Position numbers and translations under genes: made by a program. Shown here in pieces: positions 19,034-31,133 of a stretch of 64,000 nucleotides of DNA. The notes under the pieces are model-generated. The model made no database searches. It saw nothing but the letters and a program-made list of their open reading frames with translations, and had not been told where the DNA came from. The stretch's first letter is position 1; each line of letters begins with the position of its first letter. The stretch is from Populus alba (taxonomy: Eukaryota; Streptophyta; Magnoliopsida; Malpighiales; Salicaceae): assembly GCF_005239225.2 (NCBI RefSeq), contig NC_133295.1, positions 7,626,001-7,690,000 on the forward strand. Reading direction: 5' to 3'.

Positions 19034-22000
19034 ATGATTATTGGATGTTGAAATGTTAGAGGTTTGAATGATCCCATAAAGCATTCAGAACTGCGTCAGC
19101 TCATCCATCAAGAGAGGATGGTTTTTTTTGGTTTGGTTGAAACTCGAGTTAGAGACAAGAATAAAGATAATGTTTCGCAACTTCTTCTGAGTAATTGGTC
19201 ATTCTTGTATAATTATGATTTCTCTTGTCGTGGTCATATTTGGGTTTGTTGGAATGCTGATTTGGTGAAGGTGGATGTTCTGGGAATGTCAGACCAGGCT
19301 ATCCATGTTTCTGTCATGATATTAGCTACCAATATCTTTTTTAATACTTCAATCATTTACGGAGACAATAATGCATCCTTACGTGAGGCTTTATGGTCTG
19401 ATATTGTGAGTCGTAGTGATGGATGGGAGTCAACCCCATGGATTCTTATGGGCGACTTTAATGATGTCCGCAACCAGTCAGAGAGGTTAGGAGGGTCTTC
19501 TACGTGGGCTGGTCATATGGACAGATTGGAAACATGTATACGTGAAGCGAAAGTGGATGATCTTCGGTATTCAGGTATGCATTATACTTGGATGAACCAA
19601 TGTCCTGAGAATATGATTATGCGGAAACTAGATAGAGTGCTTGTGAATGAGAAGTGGAATATGCACTTTCCATTATCGGAAGCGAGATTCTTGCCTGCTG
19701 GTATGCCATATCATTCTCCCATGGTGGTAAAAGTCACTGGCAATGTTCAAAACATAAAGAAACCATTCAGATTCTTCGATATGTGGATGGATCATGACGA
19801 GTTCATGCCCTTGGTGAAGAAAGTATGGGATCAGCATTCGGGAGGTTGTCCAATGTATCAACTGTGTTGCAAACTAAGGAAGCTAAAGTAGGAACTTAAA
19901 CATTTCAATAAGACTCACTTCTCCAATATTTTAGATAGAGTCAAAGATGCAAAAGATCACATGGATAAGGCTCAACAAGCTCTGCATACAGCGCCTGAGA
20001 ATCCAACTTTGTGTATGCGAGAAAGAGATGTTGTTCGCAACTATGCTTCTATTGTCAGGGCGGAAGAGAGTTTTTTCAAACAAAAGGCAAGGATACAATG
20101 GCTTAGCTTGGGGGATCAGAATACTAGCTACTTTCACAAATCAGTAAATGGTAGACAGAATAGAAATAAGCTTTTCTCGGTTACAAGGGAGGATGGAGAA
20201 GTCGCTGAAGGACACGAGGCAGTCAAATCAGAAGTAATTGCATACTTCCAGCGTGTATTGGGAGTGAAACAGATGCCTAGGGTCCTGAATGAGGAAGTGA
20301 TGCAATTGGCAATTAATTACAAACTGTCTTCAACTCAACAACATGTACTAGCACAAGATGTAACAAGAGAGGAGATTAAGCATGTTATGTTTAGTTTGAA
20401 AAACAACAAAGCTCCTGGTACGGATGGCTTCAACGCAGGTTTCTTCAAAAGAATGTGGCACATAGTGGGGGAAGATGTAATCAACGTTGTTAGCTCCTTC
20501 TTTCAGACTCGTAGAATGCTTAAAGAAATGAATGCTACATTCATTTCCCTTATCCCTAAAGTTGTTAATCCTACGAGGTTGACAAATTTTCGTCCTATAT
20601 CTTGCTGCAATACAGTATACAAATGCATCGTGAAGATTCTAGCTGGGAGAATGAAAGTTGTTTTACCATCCTTAGTAGGTTCGTATCAGACAGCTTTTAT
20701 CTCTGGACGGAGAATCAGCAACAATATTCTTTTGTCTCAGGAACTAATGAAAGGTTATCATAAAACTACGGGTCCTGCTCGTTGTGCTATGAAAGTAGAC
20801 CTGATGAAGGCTTATGACTCGGTTCGGTGGGATTTCGTTGAAGCTACGTTAATAAAAATAGGATTCCCTAGAATAGTCATTGATTGGATCATGGTTTGTG
20901 TTACATCATGTCAATTCTCAATCAACGTCAACGGTGAACTTGCAGGTTACTTCCAAGGGGGGAGAGGGTTGAGACAAGGTGATCCATTATCTCCATATTT
21001 GTTTGTCCTATGCATGGAAATCCTGTCAGGGCTGTTCTGTAGTATAAGTGCCAACCAAAACTTCAAGTTCCACTGGAGATGTAAGAAGGAAAAAATTTCT
21101 CGTCTTTGCTTTGCCGACGACTTGATGATATTCAGCAAAGGGGATGTACATTCAATTCGTATGATAAAAAATGTACTCATAGAGTTTCAAGTTCTATCAG
21201 GTCTATATCCAAATCCAAACAAAAGTGACATCTTCTTGAGCGGTCCGTTAGGTGCTGAGAGGGAACAGATTATCAGTATTCTTGGGTTTAGAGAGGGGGA
21301 GCTTCCTATGAAATATTTGGGAGTGCCTCTTATCTCGTCCAGACTAAAGGTTGTTAATTGTAAGGGCCTCGTGGATCGAATTACCGCTAAAGTACGACAT
21401 TGGACCTGCAGAACACTCTCTTTCGCAGGGCGAGTACAACTGATTAACTCAGTCTTATTCTCCATCCAGGTCTATTGGGCATCTCTATTCCTATTACCTG
21501 GGGAAGTAGTGAAAAATGTTGAGCAAATTATGAGATCCTTTCTTTGGTCAGGTTCATATATGAGCACTACTAGGGCTAAAGTGGCTTGGGATCAGGTATG
21601 TCTTCCAAAAAAGGAGGGGGGGCTAGGCATAAAAAGGATAGCAGAATGGAACAAGATTGCCTTGTTGAAACATATTTGGAACTTGTGCAATGACTCAGAT
21701 GGCTCAATCTGGTCTACTTGGATCAGATCCAATCTCTTGCGAGGTAGGAATTTCTGGACAATCAAGGCGCCAGGAAGCTGCTCTTGGGCTTGGGGAAAGA
21801 TTCTAAAGCTCAGATCCTTAGCATGGCCAAAGATGAAGCACATCATCGGAGATGGAATGACAACCTCTCTATGGTTTGACAATTGGCATCCTCACAGCCC
21901 GCTCGCTGATACTTACGGTAAAAGATTCATCTATGATTCAGGTATGGAACACAACGCGAGAGTGAACGTGCTAATTAATAACTTAGAATGGAGAATTCCT

Positions 22001-22681
22001 ATCACTCATGCTATTGGTTGGCACCCCATTATAGAAGCTATTCCTTCCACATCTACTCCTAAGGGGCAAAAGGATGAGATTGTTTGGTTGGATTCACCAA
22101 ATCAGAGTTTCTCGATCAAAGTAGCTTGGGAACAACTAAGAATTCATCATCAAATGGTTGATTGGCATGACATTGTGTGGTTCAAGAATGTTGTCCCAAG
22201 ACATGCATTTCTTCTTTGGGTGGCTATCCAACGGAAACTCTCAACGCAAGATAGACTTCATCAGTTTGGTATTCATGGTCCCAATAGGTGCTCACTCTGT
22301 CTCCGCAATAATGAAGATCACAACCACTTGTTCTTCGAATGCTCCTTTGCAAAAGCATTATGGTGGAATGTTTGTGACAGATGCGACATTCCAAGAATGA
22401 CAAAAAGCTTGGATGAATGGATTCGACCGGCCACTGTCTCTTTGCATGGAAAAAGTTTCGTCAACTTTTCTCGTAAACTGGGTTTCGCAGCTACAGTGTA
22501 TTGTATCTGGCAAGAACGGAACGCAAGGATCTTTGCAGATGTGTCTAAAGCTTCGAATTTGGTTTTTGATCAAATCGAATGTATCATTCGCGATAAGCTT
22601 GTTTTGATGAGGAATGTTCAACAAACAGATGAAAACATAAGGATCCAAAGACTTTGGAGGGTCAATAACATGGACTCTTAA
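19034..22681 (+). pseudogene. LINE ORF2: AP endonuclease, reverse transcriptase, zinc finger
   Basis: The frame from ATG 19034 is about 1215 codons. Endonuclease covers roughly residues 1-235 (GDFND), RT about 480-740 (FRPISCCNTVYKCI, then GLRQGDPLSPYLF and FADDLMIF with both catalytic Asp), and a zf-RVT cluster lies near 1070 (CSLCLRNNEDHNH). Two point mutations stop it: TGG to TGA at 19049-19051 and CAG to TAG at 19889-19891. The endonuclease SDHSP motif is PYHSP near 19708, losing a catalytic Asp that the 56945 copy keeps. Translation could restart at the TTG of 19064, but the copy cannot be active. Confidence 0.9.
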
Positions 22682-22787
22682 TTTGATGTTTAGCTGGTTG
22701 TTTTTGTACCCCTAGCATATCTAGTTGGTCTAAGTTTTTGTTTTGTTATGTGGCTAGCCTGTAGCCATTTGTTGGTTTTCATTTCTG

Positions 22788-23975
22788 TTTTTTTTTTGTA
22801 AGCTGACTTATGTATTAAAAGAAAATGATACAAAGAATATAATGGGCATACCCAAGATTTACAATGAGGACAGAAACGAAAACCAACAAATGGCTACAGG
22901 CTAGCCACAACAAAACAAAAACTTGGACCAACTAGATATGCTAGGGGTACAAAAACAACCAGCTAAACATCAAATTAAGAGTCCATGTTATTGACCCTCC
23001 AAAGTCTTTGGATCCTTATGTTTTCATCTGTTTGTTGAACATTCCTCATCAAAACAAGCTTATCGCGAATGATACATTCGATTTGATCAAAAACCAAATT
23101 CGAAGCTTTAGATACATCTGCAAAGATCCTTGCATTCCGTTCTTGCCAGATACAATACACTGTAGCTGCGAAACCTAGTTTACGAGAAAAGTTGACGAAA
23201 CTTTTTCCATGCCAAGAGACAGTGGCCAATCGAATCCATTCATCCAAGCTTTTTGTCATTCTTGGAATGTCGCATCTATCACAAACATTCCACCATAATG
23301 CTTTCGCAAAGGAGCATTCAAAGAACAAGTGGTTGTGATCTTCATTATTGCGGAGACAGAGTGAGCACCTATTGGGACCATGAACACCAAACCGATGAAG
23401 TCTATCCTGCGTTGAGAGTTTCCGTTGGATAGCCACCCAAAGAATAAATGCATGTCTTGGGACAGCATTCTTGAACCACACGATGTCATGCCAATCAACC
23501 ATTTGATGATGAATTCTTAGTTGTTCCCGAGCTACTTTGACCGAGAAACTCTGATTTGGCGAATCCAACCAAACAATCTCATCCTTTTGCCCCTTAGGAG
23601 TAGATGTGGAAGGAATAGCTTCTAAAATGGGGTGCCAGCCAATAGCATGAGTGATAGGAATTCTCCATTCTAAGTTATTAATCATCACGTTCACTCTCGC
23701 GTTGTGTTCCATACCTGAATCATAGATGAAACGTTCACCGTAGGTATCAGCGAGCGGGCTGTGAGGATGTCAATTGTCAAACCATAGAGAGGTTGTCATT
23801 CCATCTCCGATGACGTGCTTCATCTTCGGCCATGCTAAGGATCTGAGCTTTAGAATCTTTCCCCAAGCCCAAGAGCAGTTTCCTGGCGCCTTGATTGTCC
23901 AGAAATTCCTACCTCACAAGAGATTGGATCTGATCCAAGTAGACCAGATTGAGCCATCTGAGTCATTGCACAAGC
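22788..23975 (-). mobile_element. Inverted, 5'-truncated LINE inside the 3' UTR of another LINE
   Basis: It opens on the plus strand with poly(T) and GTAAGCTGACTTATG, the reverse of the common LINE 3' end, and extends back into ORF2 to a point matching 21680. The outer LINE is interrupted between TTTCTG and ATTGTAAATC. No clear target duplication can be fixed because of the T run. Confidence 0.85.
22975..23972 (-). pseudogene. LINE ORF2 C-terminal part (inverted copy)
   Basis: The minus-strand frame 22975-23712 (245 residues) holds the ORF2 tail from MEHNARVNVMINNLEWRI through the Cys/His cluster (CSLCLRNNEDHNHLFFEC) to the natural stop after VNNMDS. Upstream to 23972 the sequence still matches 21680-21950 of the outer ORF2, but at 23768-23770 TTGACAATTGACATCC-type changes interrupt the frame. 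RT and endonuclease are missing by truncation. Its residues differ from the outer copy at only a few places. Confidence 0.8.
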
Positions 23976-24058
23976 ATTATATTGTAAATCTTGGGTATGC
24001 CCATTATATTCTTTGTATCATTTTCTTTTAATACATAAGTCAGCTTACCAAAAAAAAA

Positions 24059-24333
24059 GTAGAAGATTAGTCTATGATCTTCAAGCTTCATGGAAAAAAG
24101 AGGTACAACGCTAAAAGGATGGAAGATGAAGGAGAGTCATTGTGGTTATCATTCAAAAGTATGTACGCAAGTGGTTAATACGGCGTGCTTATTTGAAATT
24201 CTTGTCAGTCACTACTTCTATACAGTGTTGTTGGAGAAAGGTGTTAGCAAGAAGGGGATTCCGATTCGGTTACTAAAGTCACTATTAATCCTATTCAAGA
24301 TTCAAGGGCAAATCTTCTTGAAGAGGGAGGGAA
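24059..24333 (+). pseudogene. IQ-motif ORF, second part (after LINE)
   Basis: Resuming with the codons for RRLVYDLQASW, this half carries the first IQ motif (IIQKYVRKW, then a TTAATA change giving a stop where other copies have LVRRAY) and the second IQ motif with QCCWRKVLARR. Its end runs through ANLLEEGGND into the polypurine tract. Several single-base changes, including one near AACGCTAAAAGG, break the frame. It is the counterpart of 62205-62469. Confidence 0.6.
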
Positions 24334-25277
24334 TGATATGGTTCAGCCCTGTGATACGACCCAAGTAAGGTCAGATTCGGATTTTGGCGTAAAAAGCACA
24401 GCAGTCCAGGTTTACGGCAATAGTCATAATTCTCAATCTGACTGTTGGATCGAGCCAATATTTTATGTGGACTCTCTAGACATCTCTTACTACCTTGGGT
24501 TAAACATTCAGGTCAATCGGAGTTCGGGAAGGAATCGCAATACTGGTCAATGGAGGTTGTATGGATTTTGTTATTTACTTCCATTTGACTTGTGGACTTC
24601 CTATTTGGTTAGGATTCTTTTCCTACAAGGATATGACAGCTTGTTTTGGGAATTTTCTAGTTCCACAAGGATCTTTAATGAGCTACAATATAATCTACAT
24701 GTGTGGCAATGATTCATTAATGTTTCGGAATCTTTTTCTTATAAGGATTCCTTATTCATCCTAGCTACACAAGGAAAGAAGGGCTGGTGGTATGTAATGA
24801 CATATTAGTTATTTTTATTATTTTCTTTCATGTTTGGGCTTAATTAAAACTTTGTTTTAAGCTACAGTCCAAGGCTTGTTTGGATCAGGTTATTGGCTTT
24901 TCAGTTTAGGGTTTTGGCCCAGTTTTGAGTGGACTTCATATAAGTCCACATAAGGGATCCATTAGGGTTAACTTTTGAAGAACTATTTAAACTCATGTAA
25001 GCCAAAATTTTGGCAGCTTTGATGATTATTATTCTGAATTTTTCAATTTTAACGTGTGAGAGTGATTCTTGTATTCTTTAGTTCTTGAACGAACTGAATC
25101 TAACTTATCGAAGATTAACTGGCTTCGTGGTGTCATTCTACTCATTCCAATAGTGTCGGTGCCTTGGGGCAGGTTTCCATTGTGTCACACTCATATCAGA
25201 CCTATTTCAGGCTTCCAGGATCAGATCTCAATCTTGATTGTGGGTTGCGTGACCACGTGATCACGAGGTTCGCATCA
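24334..25277 (+). repeat. 3' LTR of the family B element (944 bp)
   Basis: It starts TGATATGGTTCAGCCC directly after the purine tract AAGAGGGAGGGAA (24321-24333) and ends CGCATCA. Differences from the 5' LTR are scattered, so the insertion is not very recent. At 25249-25264 lies the palindrome-like GTGACCACGTGATCAC. Confidence 0.85.
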
Positions 25278-25784
25278 CTTTCTTCAAAAGGTAAAGGAAT
25301 TAAGTTCATAGGAGTTAGTGGATTAAACCCATAAACAATTTCAAAATGAGAAAAGCCAGGGGTCGAATGCATAGTTCTATTATAAACAAACTTAACAAAT
25401 GGCCCCAAGTTTTTAAATTCTTTTGAATAACAACACGCAAAAGTTGAGATAAAATTTTATTCACTACCTTAGTTTGTCCATTTATTTGACGATGCCAAGT
25501 TGTCGAAAATAAAAGTTTAGTTTCTAACTTTCCCATCACAATCTGACACTATACTTTGAGAAATGCCCTGCAAACATACAATCTCCCTAAAGAACAAGTC
25601 TATGATATGACATACATCATCTGTTTTATGGCATGTAATGAAATGCATCATTTAAAAAAAACCTATCAATCACAACAAAAATAGTCTCTACCTTTCTTTG
25701 ACTTAGGTAAACCTAAAACAAATTCCATAAGATATCTAATCAAGGTTCAACAGGCACAAACAATGGTGTCTATAGTACTCACAG
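25278..25784 (-). pseudogene. Gypsy integrase relic, antisense
   Basis: Minus-strand frames show [20 protein letters not shown] (the HPQTDGQTE-type block, with Glu replaced by Lys here) and [20 protein letters not shown], then [20 protein letters not shown]. The gene is contiguous with 14580-14941 across the family B insertion. Upstream parts (25560-25784) are decayed, but C-x-x-K and PFxREI-like remnants fit integrase core. Confidence 0.7.
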
Positions 25785-26575
25785 TGATACGATCCAGGCA
25801 AGGTCAAATTCGGATTTTGACGTAAAATGTGCAACTATCCAGTTTTACAGCAATAGTCATAATTTTGTTATTTACTTCCATTTAACTTGTGGACTTCCTA
25901 TTTGGTTAGGATTCTTTTCCTACAAGGATGTGGCAGCTGGTTTTGGTAATTTCCTAGTTCCACAAGGATCTTTAATGAGTTGCAATATAATCTACAAGTG
26001 TGGCCGTGATTCATTAATGTTTCAGAATCTTTTTCTTATAAGGATTCCTTATTCATCCTAGCTACACAAGGAAAGAAGGGCTGGTGGTATCTAATGACAG
26101 ATTAGTTATTTTTATTATTTTCTTTAATGTTTGGGCTTAATTAAAACTTTGTTTTGAGCTAGGGTCCAAGACTTGTTTGGATCTGGTTATGGGCTTTTCA
26201 GTTTAGGGTTTTGGGCCAATTTTGAGTGGACCTCATATAAGTCCACATAAGGGGTCCATTAGGGTTAATTTTTCAAGAACTATTTAAACTCATGTAAGCC
26301 AAAATTTCAACAGCTTTGATGATCATTATTCTGAATTTTTCAGTTTTAACGTGTGAGAGTGATTCTTGCATTCTTCAATTCTTGAACGAAGTGAATCTGA
26401 CTTATCGAAGATTAACTGGCTTCGTGGCATCATTATACTCATTCCAATAGTGTTAGTGCCTTGGGGCAAGTTTACATGATGTCACACTCCTATCAGACCT
26501 ATTTCGGCTTTTGCAGGATCAGATTTCAATCTTGATTGTGGGTTGCGTGACCACGTGATCATGAGGTTCGCATCA
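25785..26575 (+). repeat. B-type 5' LTR (791 bp)
   Basis: It starts TGATACGATCCAGGC, resembling the type D start, and then follows the B consensus with a deletion of about 140 bp after position 25864. It ends ATGAGGTTCGCATCA. Confidence 0.8.
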
Positions 26576-26577
26576 GT

Positions 26578-26589
26578 TGGTATCAGAGC
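26578..26589 (+). promoter_or_regulatory. Primer binding site, tRNA-iMet
   Basis: A perfect TGGTATCAGAGC two bases after the LTR end, followed by TAGGCTTCGAAACAGGGTC as in the other copies. Confidence 0.9.
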
Positions 26590-27255
26590 TAGGCTTCGAA
26601 ACAGGGTCATATCATTCTGTTATTTTTGTTTTTTTTTTTAGTGTGCCCTTAAGTTTTTCAGTGTTTGCGTCCATCATCTTGTTCTTCGTGTCTACGTCAG
26701 CTAAGAAAAAAAAAATACATTATAATTCATCTTGTTACTGTCTCTAATCATTTCAGTGTATATATATATATATATATAAAGGGGAGTTAAAGAGAGATTA
26801 GTTGATATTTGAAGGATCATTTAATTTTTTTCGCAGAAACACAACTCTTGGTGAACCATAACCAAACCACCTCAGAATCAATTTAAACTTCATATTCAAT
26901 ATATTGGGGGCGAGATTGCATCATATGTAAAATTTGGGATTATTTTGATATTGGTTCCTGGAGGTTTTAATTGGAGGTTCAATTCTGCCACAAACTGATC
27001 ATACAAGGGGTTTGGGTACCTAAACATAAGATAACGACCTATAAATTGAGTATTAGTGTTTTCATAGTATTATATTACTAAATATTGAATTTAAGGTCAT
27101 TTCGAGATCGTTTGGTCTGGGTTTCAATTCTATTACGTAACAATTGTGTAATAGGATAGATTTGGTCAAGTTTGAGAACATGATCTATACTGTTTAGATT
27201 TTTCTGAATCTTTTTTATTTCTATTATATTTGGGTTATCTAGGAGTCAAGTAATT
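26590..27255 (+). other. Leader of the gag-bearing element, with one leader repeat
   Basis: Non-coding. It contains a (TA)n run at about 26757-26778 and a single about 157-bp leader repeat (26829-26985), where the IQ-only elements have two or three. It ends in TAATT at 27251-27255, which is one arm of the target duplication of the first array LTR. Confidence 0.7.
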
Positions 27256-28969
27256 TGATTAGTACTTAAAAGTGCATGTTTATCAAGGTTTTATATCATC
27301 ATTTTGCACTTGAAGTATCAATAACTCCTTAACTAAAGCATGTTTTATAATAACAAGTTTGATACTATAAGATACCTTAATTTATGGTAAATGCTCATCT
27401 TAAATGCAGGCCTATCACATAAATAAAAGGAGTGATTGATGAGTTTAAGTATTGAAAGTGAAAGGACAAAGAGATGGCCAAACTTAGAAAAAAGATGCCG
27501 GTGCAGTCCAAACCAGAAGATTTCTCGGTAATTGGATCATATCTGGAGCTCTAGATCTCGGATTTAGGTCCATTTTATATGGATGGAAAGGTAAGAAAAA
27601 GACATACAACTTTCACGAGGAGCCCAAGATTTAAAAAGGCCATTTTGAAGTCCAAACTGAAGGAACAACGAAGAAGTCCGAAGCTGTCCTGCAGCCCAGA
27701 CACTATTTAGTGTTCAGCCCATATCTTGAGTTCTAGAAGTCCAAATGACCTCATCTTTTATTTTTTGTTGGAAAGCTGAGACAATTTCCTAGAACATTCC
27801 TGAGGATTCTGGGCAAATTATGATGTTAGCAATGACGTCTTGTTCAGACAAGAAGATAAGGATCGTCACCAAGTCAAGATGTGGCCACCCACTCATCAAT
27901 TAATTAACAAATCAATAGTTCCAAATTTTGGCCTATTAAAGGAGGCACTTACCATGTATTGAGGCATCTTGGTTTCCAGATCAAGATCATGCTCTTGCTT
28001 TCTCTCTTTGTATTGCTTATGTTTTGCTTTCATTAATATCAAGTTTATGCACTTCATTTTCTTTCCTTTACGTAGTTAACTTCTTTCTCATTTATGTTCT
28101 TATCTTGTTCATCTATGTTTCTTTCTTTCATTATGTTTAGCTAAGTTAATTATGTCAAGGTGAAAAGGGTACACTAATGGTGAAGAATAAGTATAATATA
28201 AACTTAACATGGACCTTAACGTTGGATACTAACATGTTTTATATTTGTTATCTTGTTCACTTTTAATACTTTGCTTGTTAAATGGTTGATCTAGATTTAT
28301 GTTGTATAACACTTGGTACAACAAATACTTGGTACTTTCATAGCCCATACTGTATGGTATAACCGACACCTGAGCTATGAAAGGAACTTGATTTGTTGTT
28401 AACATAAGTTATAATCATGAATGCCTGCCAAGATTTACAAGTATTAGCTTTATTCGAATAAGATAACTAATGTAATCATGTTAACAATTTATAATCTGAT
28501 TGGAACCTCCTTTATGTGTGGTTTCCAATTGAGTAATAAGGGTTTATACTATACTTGTTTGAAGTACCATTAGTGGATCCTCTAACCTTGACATTTATTT
28601 TTATCGTTGTTTAATCCTTACATTAATCTTTCAACTCAAAGTTCTCATTAATTTCTTCCTTCTCTTCTTTATTATTGTTTTTGTTGTTGTTGTTGTTGTT
28701 GTTATTATCTATTCATAAACTCAGTATATAGGCTGGAAACCTGTGACCCGATCTTTTAGATCATTCTTAGGTATAACAACGCCATGTACTGAGTATTATT
28801 ATTATTATTACTATTACTGGTACTACTATTGTTATTATTGTTATTGTTGCTTTGTTATTTATAATTTATACAATTAACATTTCTGTGGTTCGACCCCGGT
28901 CTTGCCGGGTTATTTATTACTTCGACACTCCTGTACTTGGGAGAAGACATCAAGCTTTTGGTTGTGTCA
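27256..28969 (+). repeat. Array LTR 1 (1714 bp), original upstream insertion
   Basis: TGATTAG to GTGTCA, with matching TAATT duplications at 27251-27255 and 28970-28974. Private differences cluster in its first about 610 bp (for example AAGATGCCGG and CCAGAAGATTTCTCGG at 27490-27527, GGATCGTCACC at 27858). Confidence 0.9.
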
Positions 28970-29415
28970 TAATTGTTTTCGCTAATATTCGCTTTTGTTT
29001 TATTTCGTGTCTTCGTTTCGTCCACAATTCGCACGAATTTGCATTGCTACTCGCAAAATCGTATTTGTAGTTTTGTTTTGCTTTGTTTTCAGTATATTTT
29101 TTTGATTATTGAGTCTGAAAATTATAATTAGAGTGTGCTACGAAAGCTACTGACTTTGATTTGTTGATTTTAGTTCCTAAAGAACGAAAAGAAAGCAAGT
29201 TGTGAGGTAAAAGGCGTAGAGAGCTTAATAGAGTGAAAAACCTTGATTTTTGTTTTGTGTGATACACGAGAGGTGTGAGGATATATTTTGTGCTACTAAC
29301 CAAATTTTATAGATTCAAAGAATGTCTGAAAACAATGAATCAGTGACACAAAATGCTGACGTAGCTTTCCAATTACGATCCATAGGCCAACAACTTGAGT
29401 TGTTGTCTAGGACAT
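28970..29415 (+). repeat. Array spacer 1: leader end and gag start of the host element
   Basis: 446 bp. It holds TAATTGTTTTCGC, leader sequence, then ATG at 29322 opening MSENNESVTQNADVAFQLRS and continuing to LELLSRT, where the next LTR interrupts the frame (stop five codons later). Identical or nearly identical spacers lie at 31134-31579, 33294-33739, 35463-35909, 37633-38078 and 39798-40243. Confidence 0.85.
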
Positions 29416-31133
29416 TGATTAGTACTTAAAAGTGCATGTTTATCAAGGTTTTATATCATCATTTTGCACTTGAAGTATCAATAACTCCTTAACTAAAGCA
29501 TGTTTTATAATAACAAGTTTGATACTATAAGATACCTTAATTTATGGTAAATGCTCATCTTAAATGCAGGCCTATCACATAAATAAAAGGATTGATTGAT
29601 GAGTTTAAGTATTGAAAGTGAAAGGACAAAGAGATGGCCAAACTTAGAAAGGAGATGCCGGTGCAGTCCAAACCGGAACATTGCTCGGTAATTGGATCAT
29701 ATCTGGAGCTCTAGATCTCGGATTTAGGTCCATTTTATATGGATGGAAAGGTAAGAAAAAGGCATACAACTTTCACGAGGAGCCCAAGATTTAAAAAGGC
29801 CATTTTGAAGTCCAAACTGAAGGAACAACGAAGAAGTCCGAAGCTGTCCTGCAGCCCAGACACTATTTAGTGTTCAGCCCATATCTTGAGTTCTAGAAGT
29901 CCAAATGACCTCATCTTTTATTTTTTGTTGGAAAGCTGAGACAATTTCCTAGAACATTCCTGAGGATTCTGGGCAAATTATGATGTTAGCAATGACGTCT
30001 TGTTCAGACAAGAAGATAAGGATTGTCACCAAGTCAAGATGTGGCCACCCACTCATCAATTAATTAACAAATCAATAGTTCCAAATTTTGGCCTATTAAA
30101 GGAGGCACTTACCATGTATTGAGGCATCTTGGTTTCCAGATCAAGATCATGCTCTTGCTTTCTCTCTTTGTATTGCTTATGTTTTGCTTTCATTAATATC
30201 AAGTTTATGCACTTCATTTTTCTTTCCTTTACGTAGTTAACTTCTTTCTCATTTATGTTCTTATCTTGTTCATCTATGTTTCTTTCTTTCATTATGTTTA
30301 GCTAAGTTAATTATGTCAAGGTGAAAAGGGTACACTAATGGTGAAGAATAAGTATAATATAAACTTAACATGGACCTTAACGTTGGATACTAACATGTTT
30401 TATATTTTGTTATCTTGTTCACTTTTAATACTTTGCTTGTTAAATGGTTGATCTAGATTTATGTTGTATAACACTTGGTACAACAAATACTTGGTACTTT
30501 CATAGCCCATACTGTATGGTATAACCGACACCTGAGCTATGAAAGGAACTTGATTTTGTTGTTAACATAAGTTATAATCATGAATGCCTGCCAAGATTTA
30601 CAAGTATTAGCTTTATTCGAATAAGATAACTAATGTAATCATGTTAACAATTTATAATCTGATTGGAACCTCCTTTATGTGTGGTTTCCAATTGAGTAAT
30701 AAGGGTTTATACTATACTTGTTTGAAGTACCATTAGTGGATCCTCTAACCTTGACATTTATTTTTATCGTTGTTTAATCCTTACATTAATCTTTCAACTC
30801 AAAGTTCTCATTAATTTCTTCCTTCTCTTCTTTATTATTGTTTTTTGTTGTTGTTGTTGTTGTTGTTATTATCTATTCATAAACTCAGTATATAGGCTGG
30901 AAACCTGTGACCCGATCTTTTAGATCATTCTTAGGTATAACAACGCCATGTACTGAGTATTATTATTATTATTACTATTACTGGTACTACTATTGTTATT
31001 ATTGTTATTGTTGCTTTGTTATTTATAATTTATACAATTAACATTTCTGTGGTTCGACCCCGGTCTTGCCGGGTTATTTATTACTTCGACACTCCTGTAC
31101 TTGGGAGAAGACATCAAGCTTTTGGTTGTGTCA
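29416..31133 (+). repeat. Array LTR 2 (1718 bp)
   Basis: Preceded by GACAT (29411-29415) and followed by TAATT, so its two flanks come from different insertions. Single extra T residues in homopolymers (for example near 30222) distinguish it. Confidence 0.9.

Larger units (their letters stand above)
16961..24058 (+). mobile_element. Near full-length L1-type LINE with an inverted LINE inside
   Basis: Starting with a CT-rich 5' UTR, it has ORF1 (17449 onward), ORF2 (19034-22681), a 3' UTR and a poly(A) tail ending at 24058. A second, 5'-truncated LINE in the opposite direction (about 22788-23975) sits in the 3' UTR; the outer 3' UTR resumes with ATTGTAAATCTTGGG. Length without the inner copy is about 5.9 kb, the usual size of plant L1. 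Both ORFs are broken. Confidence 0.85.
14942..25277 (+). mobile_element. Complete family B element with nested LINEs
   Basis: Two LTRs (14942-15873 and 24334-25277), a tRNA-iMet-type primer site, leader repeats, an IQ ORF split by a LINE, and a polypurine tract. Without the LINE the element is about 3.2 kb with only about 1.36 kb of internal sequence. It carries no gag, protease, RT or integrase, so it must be non-autonomous. The flanks are the two halves of one antisense pol gene, with a CTTTY duplication at the ends, which proves it moved as a unit. Confidence 0.85.
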
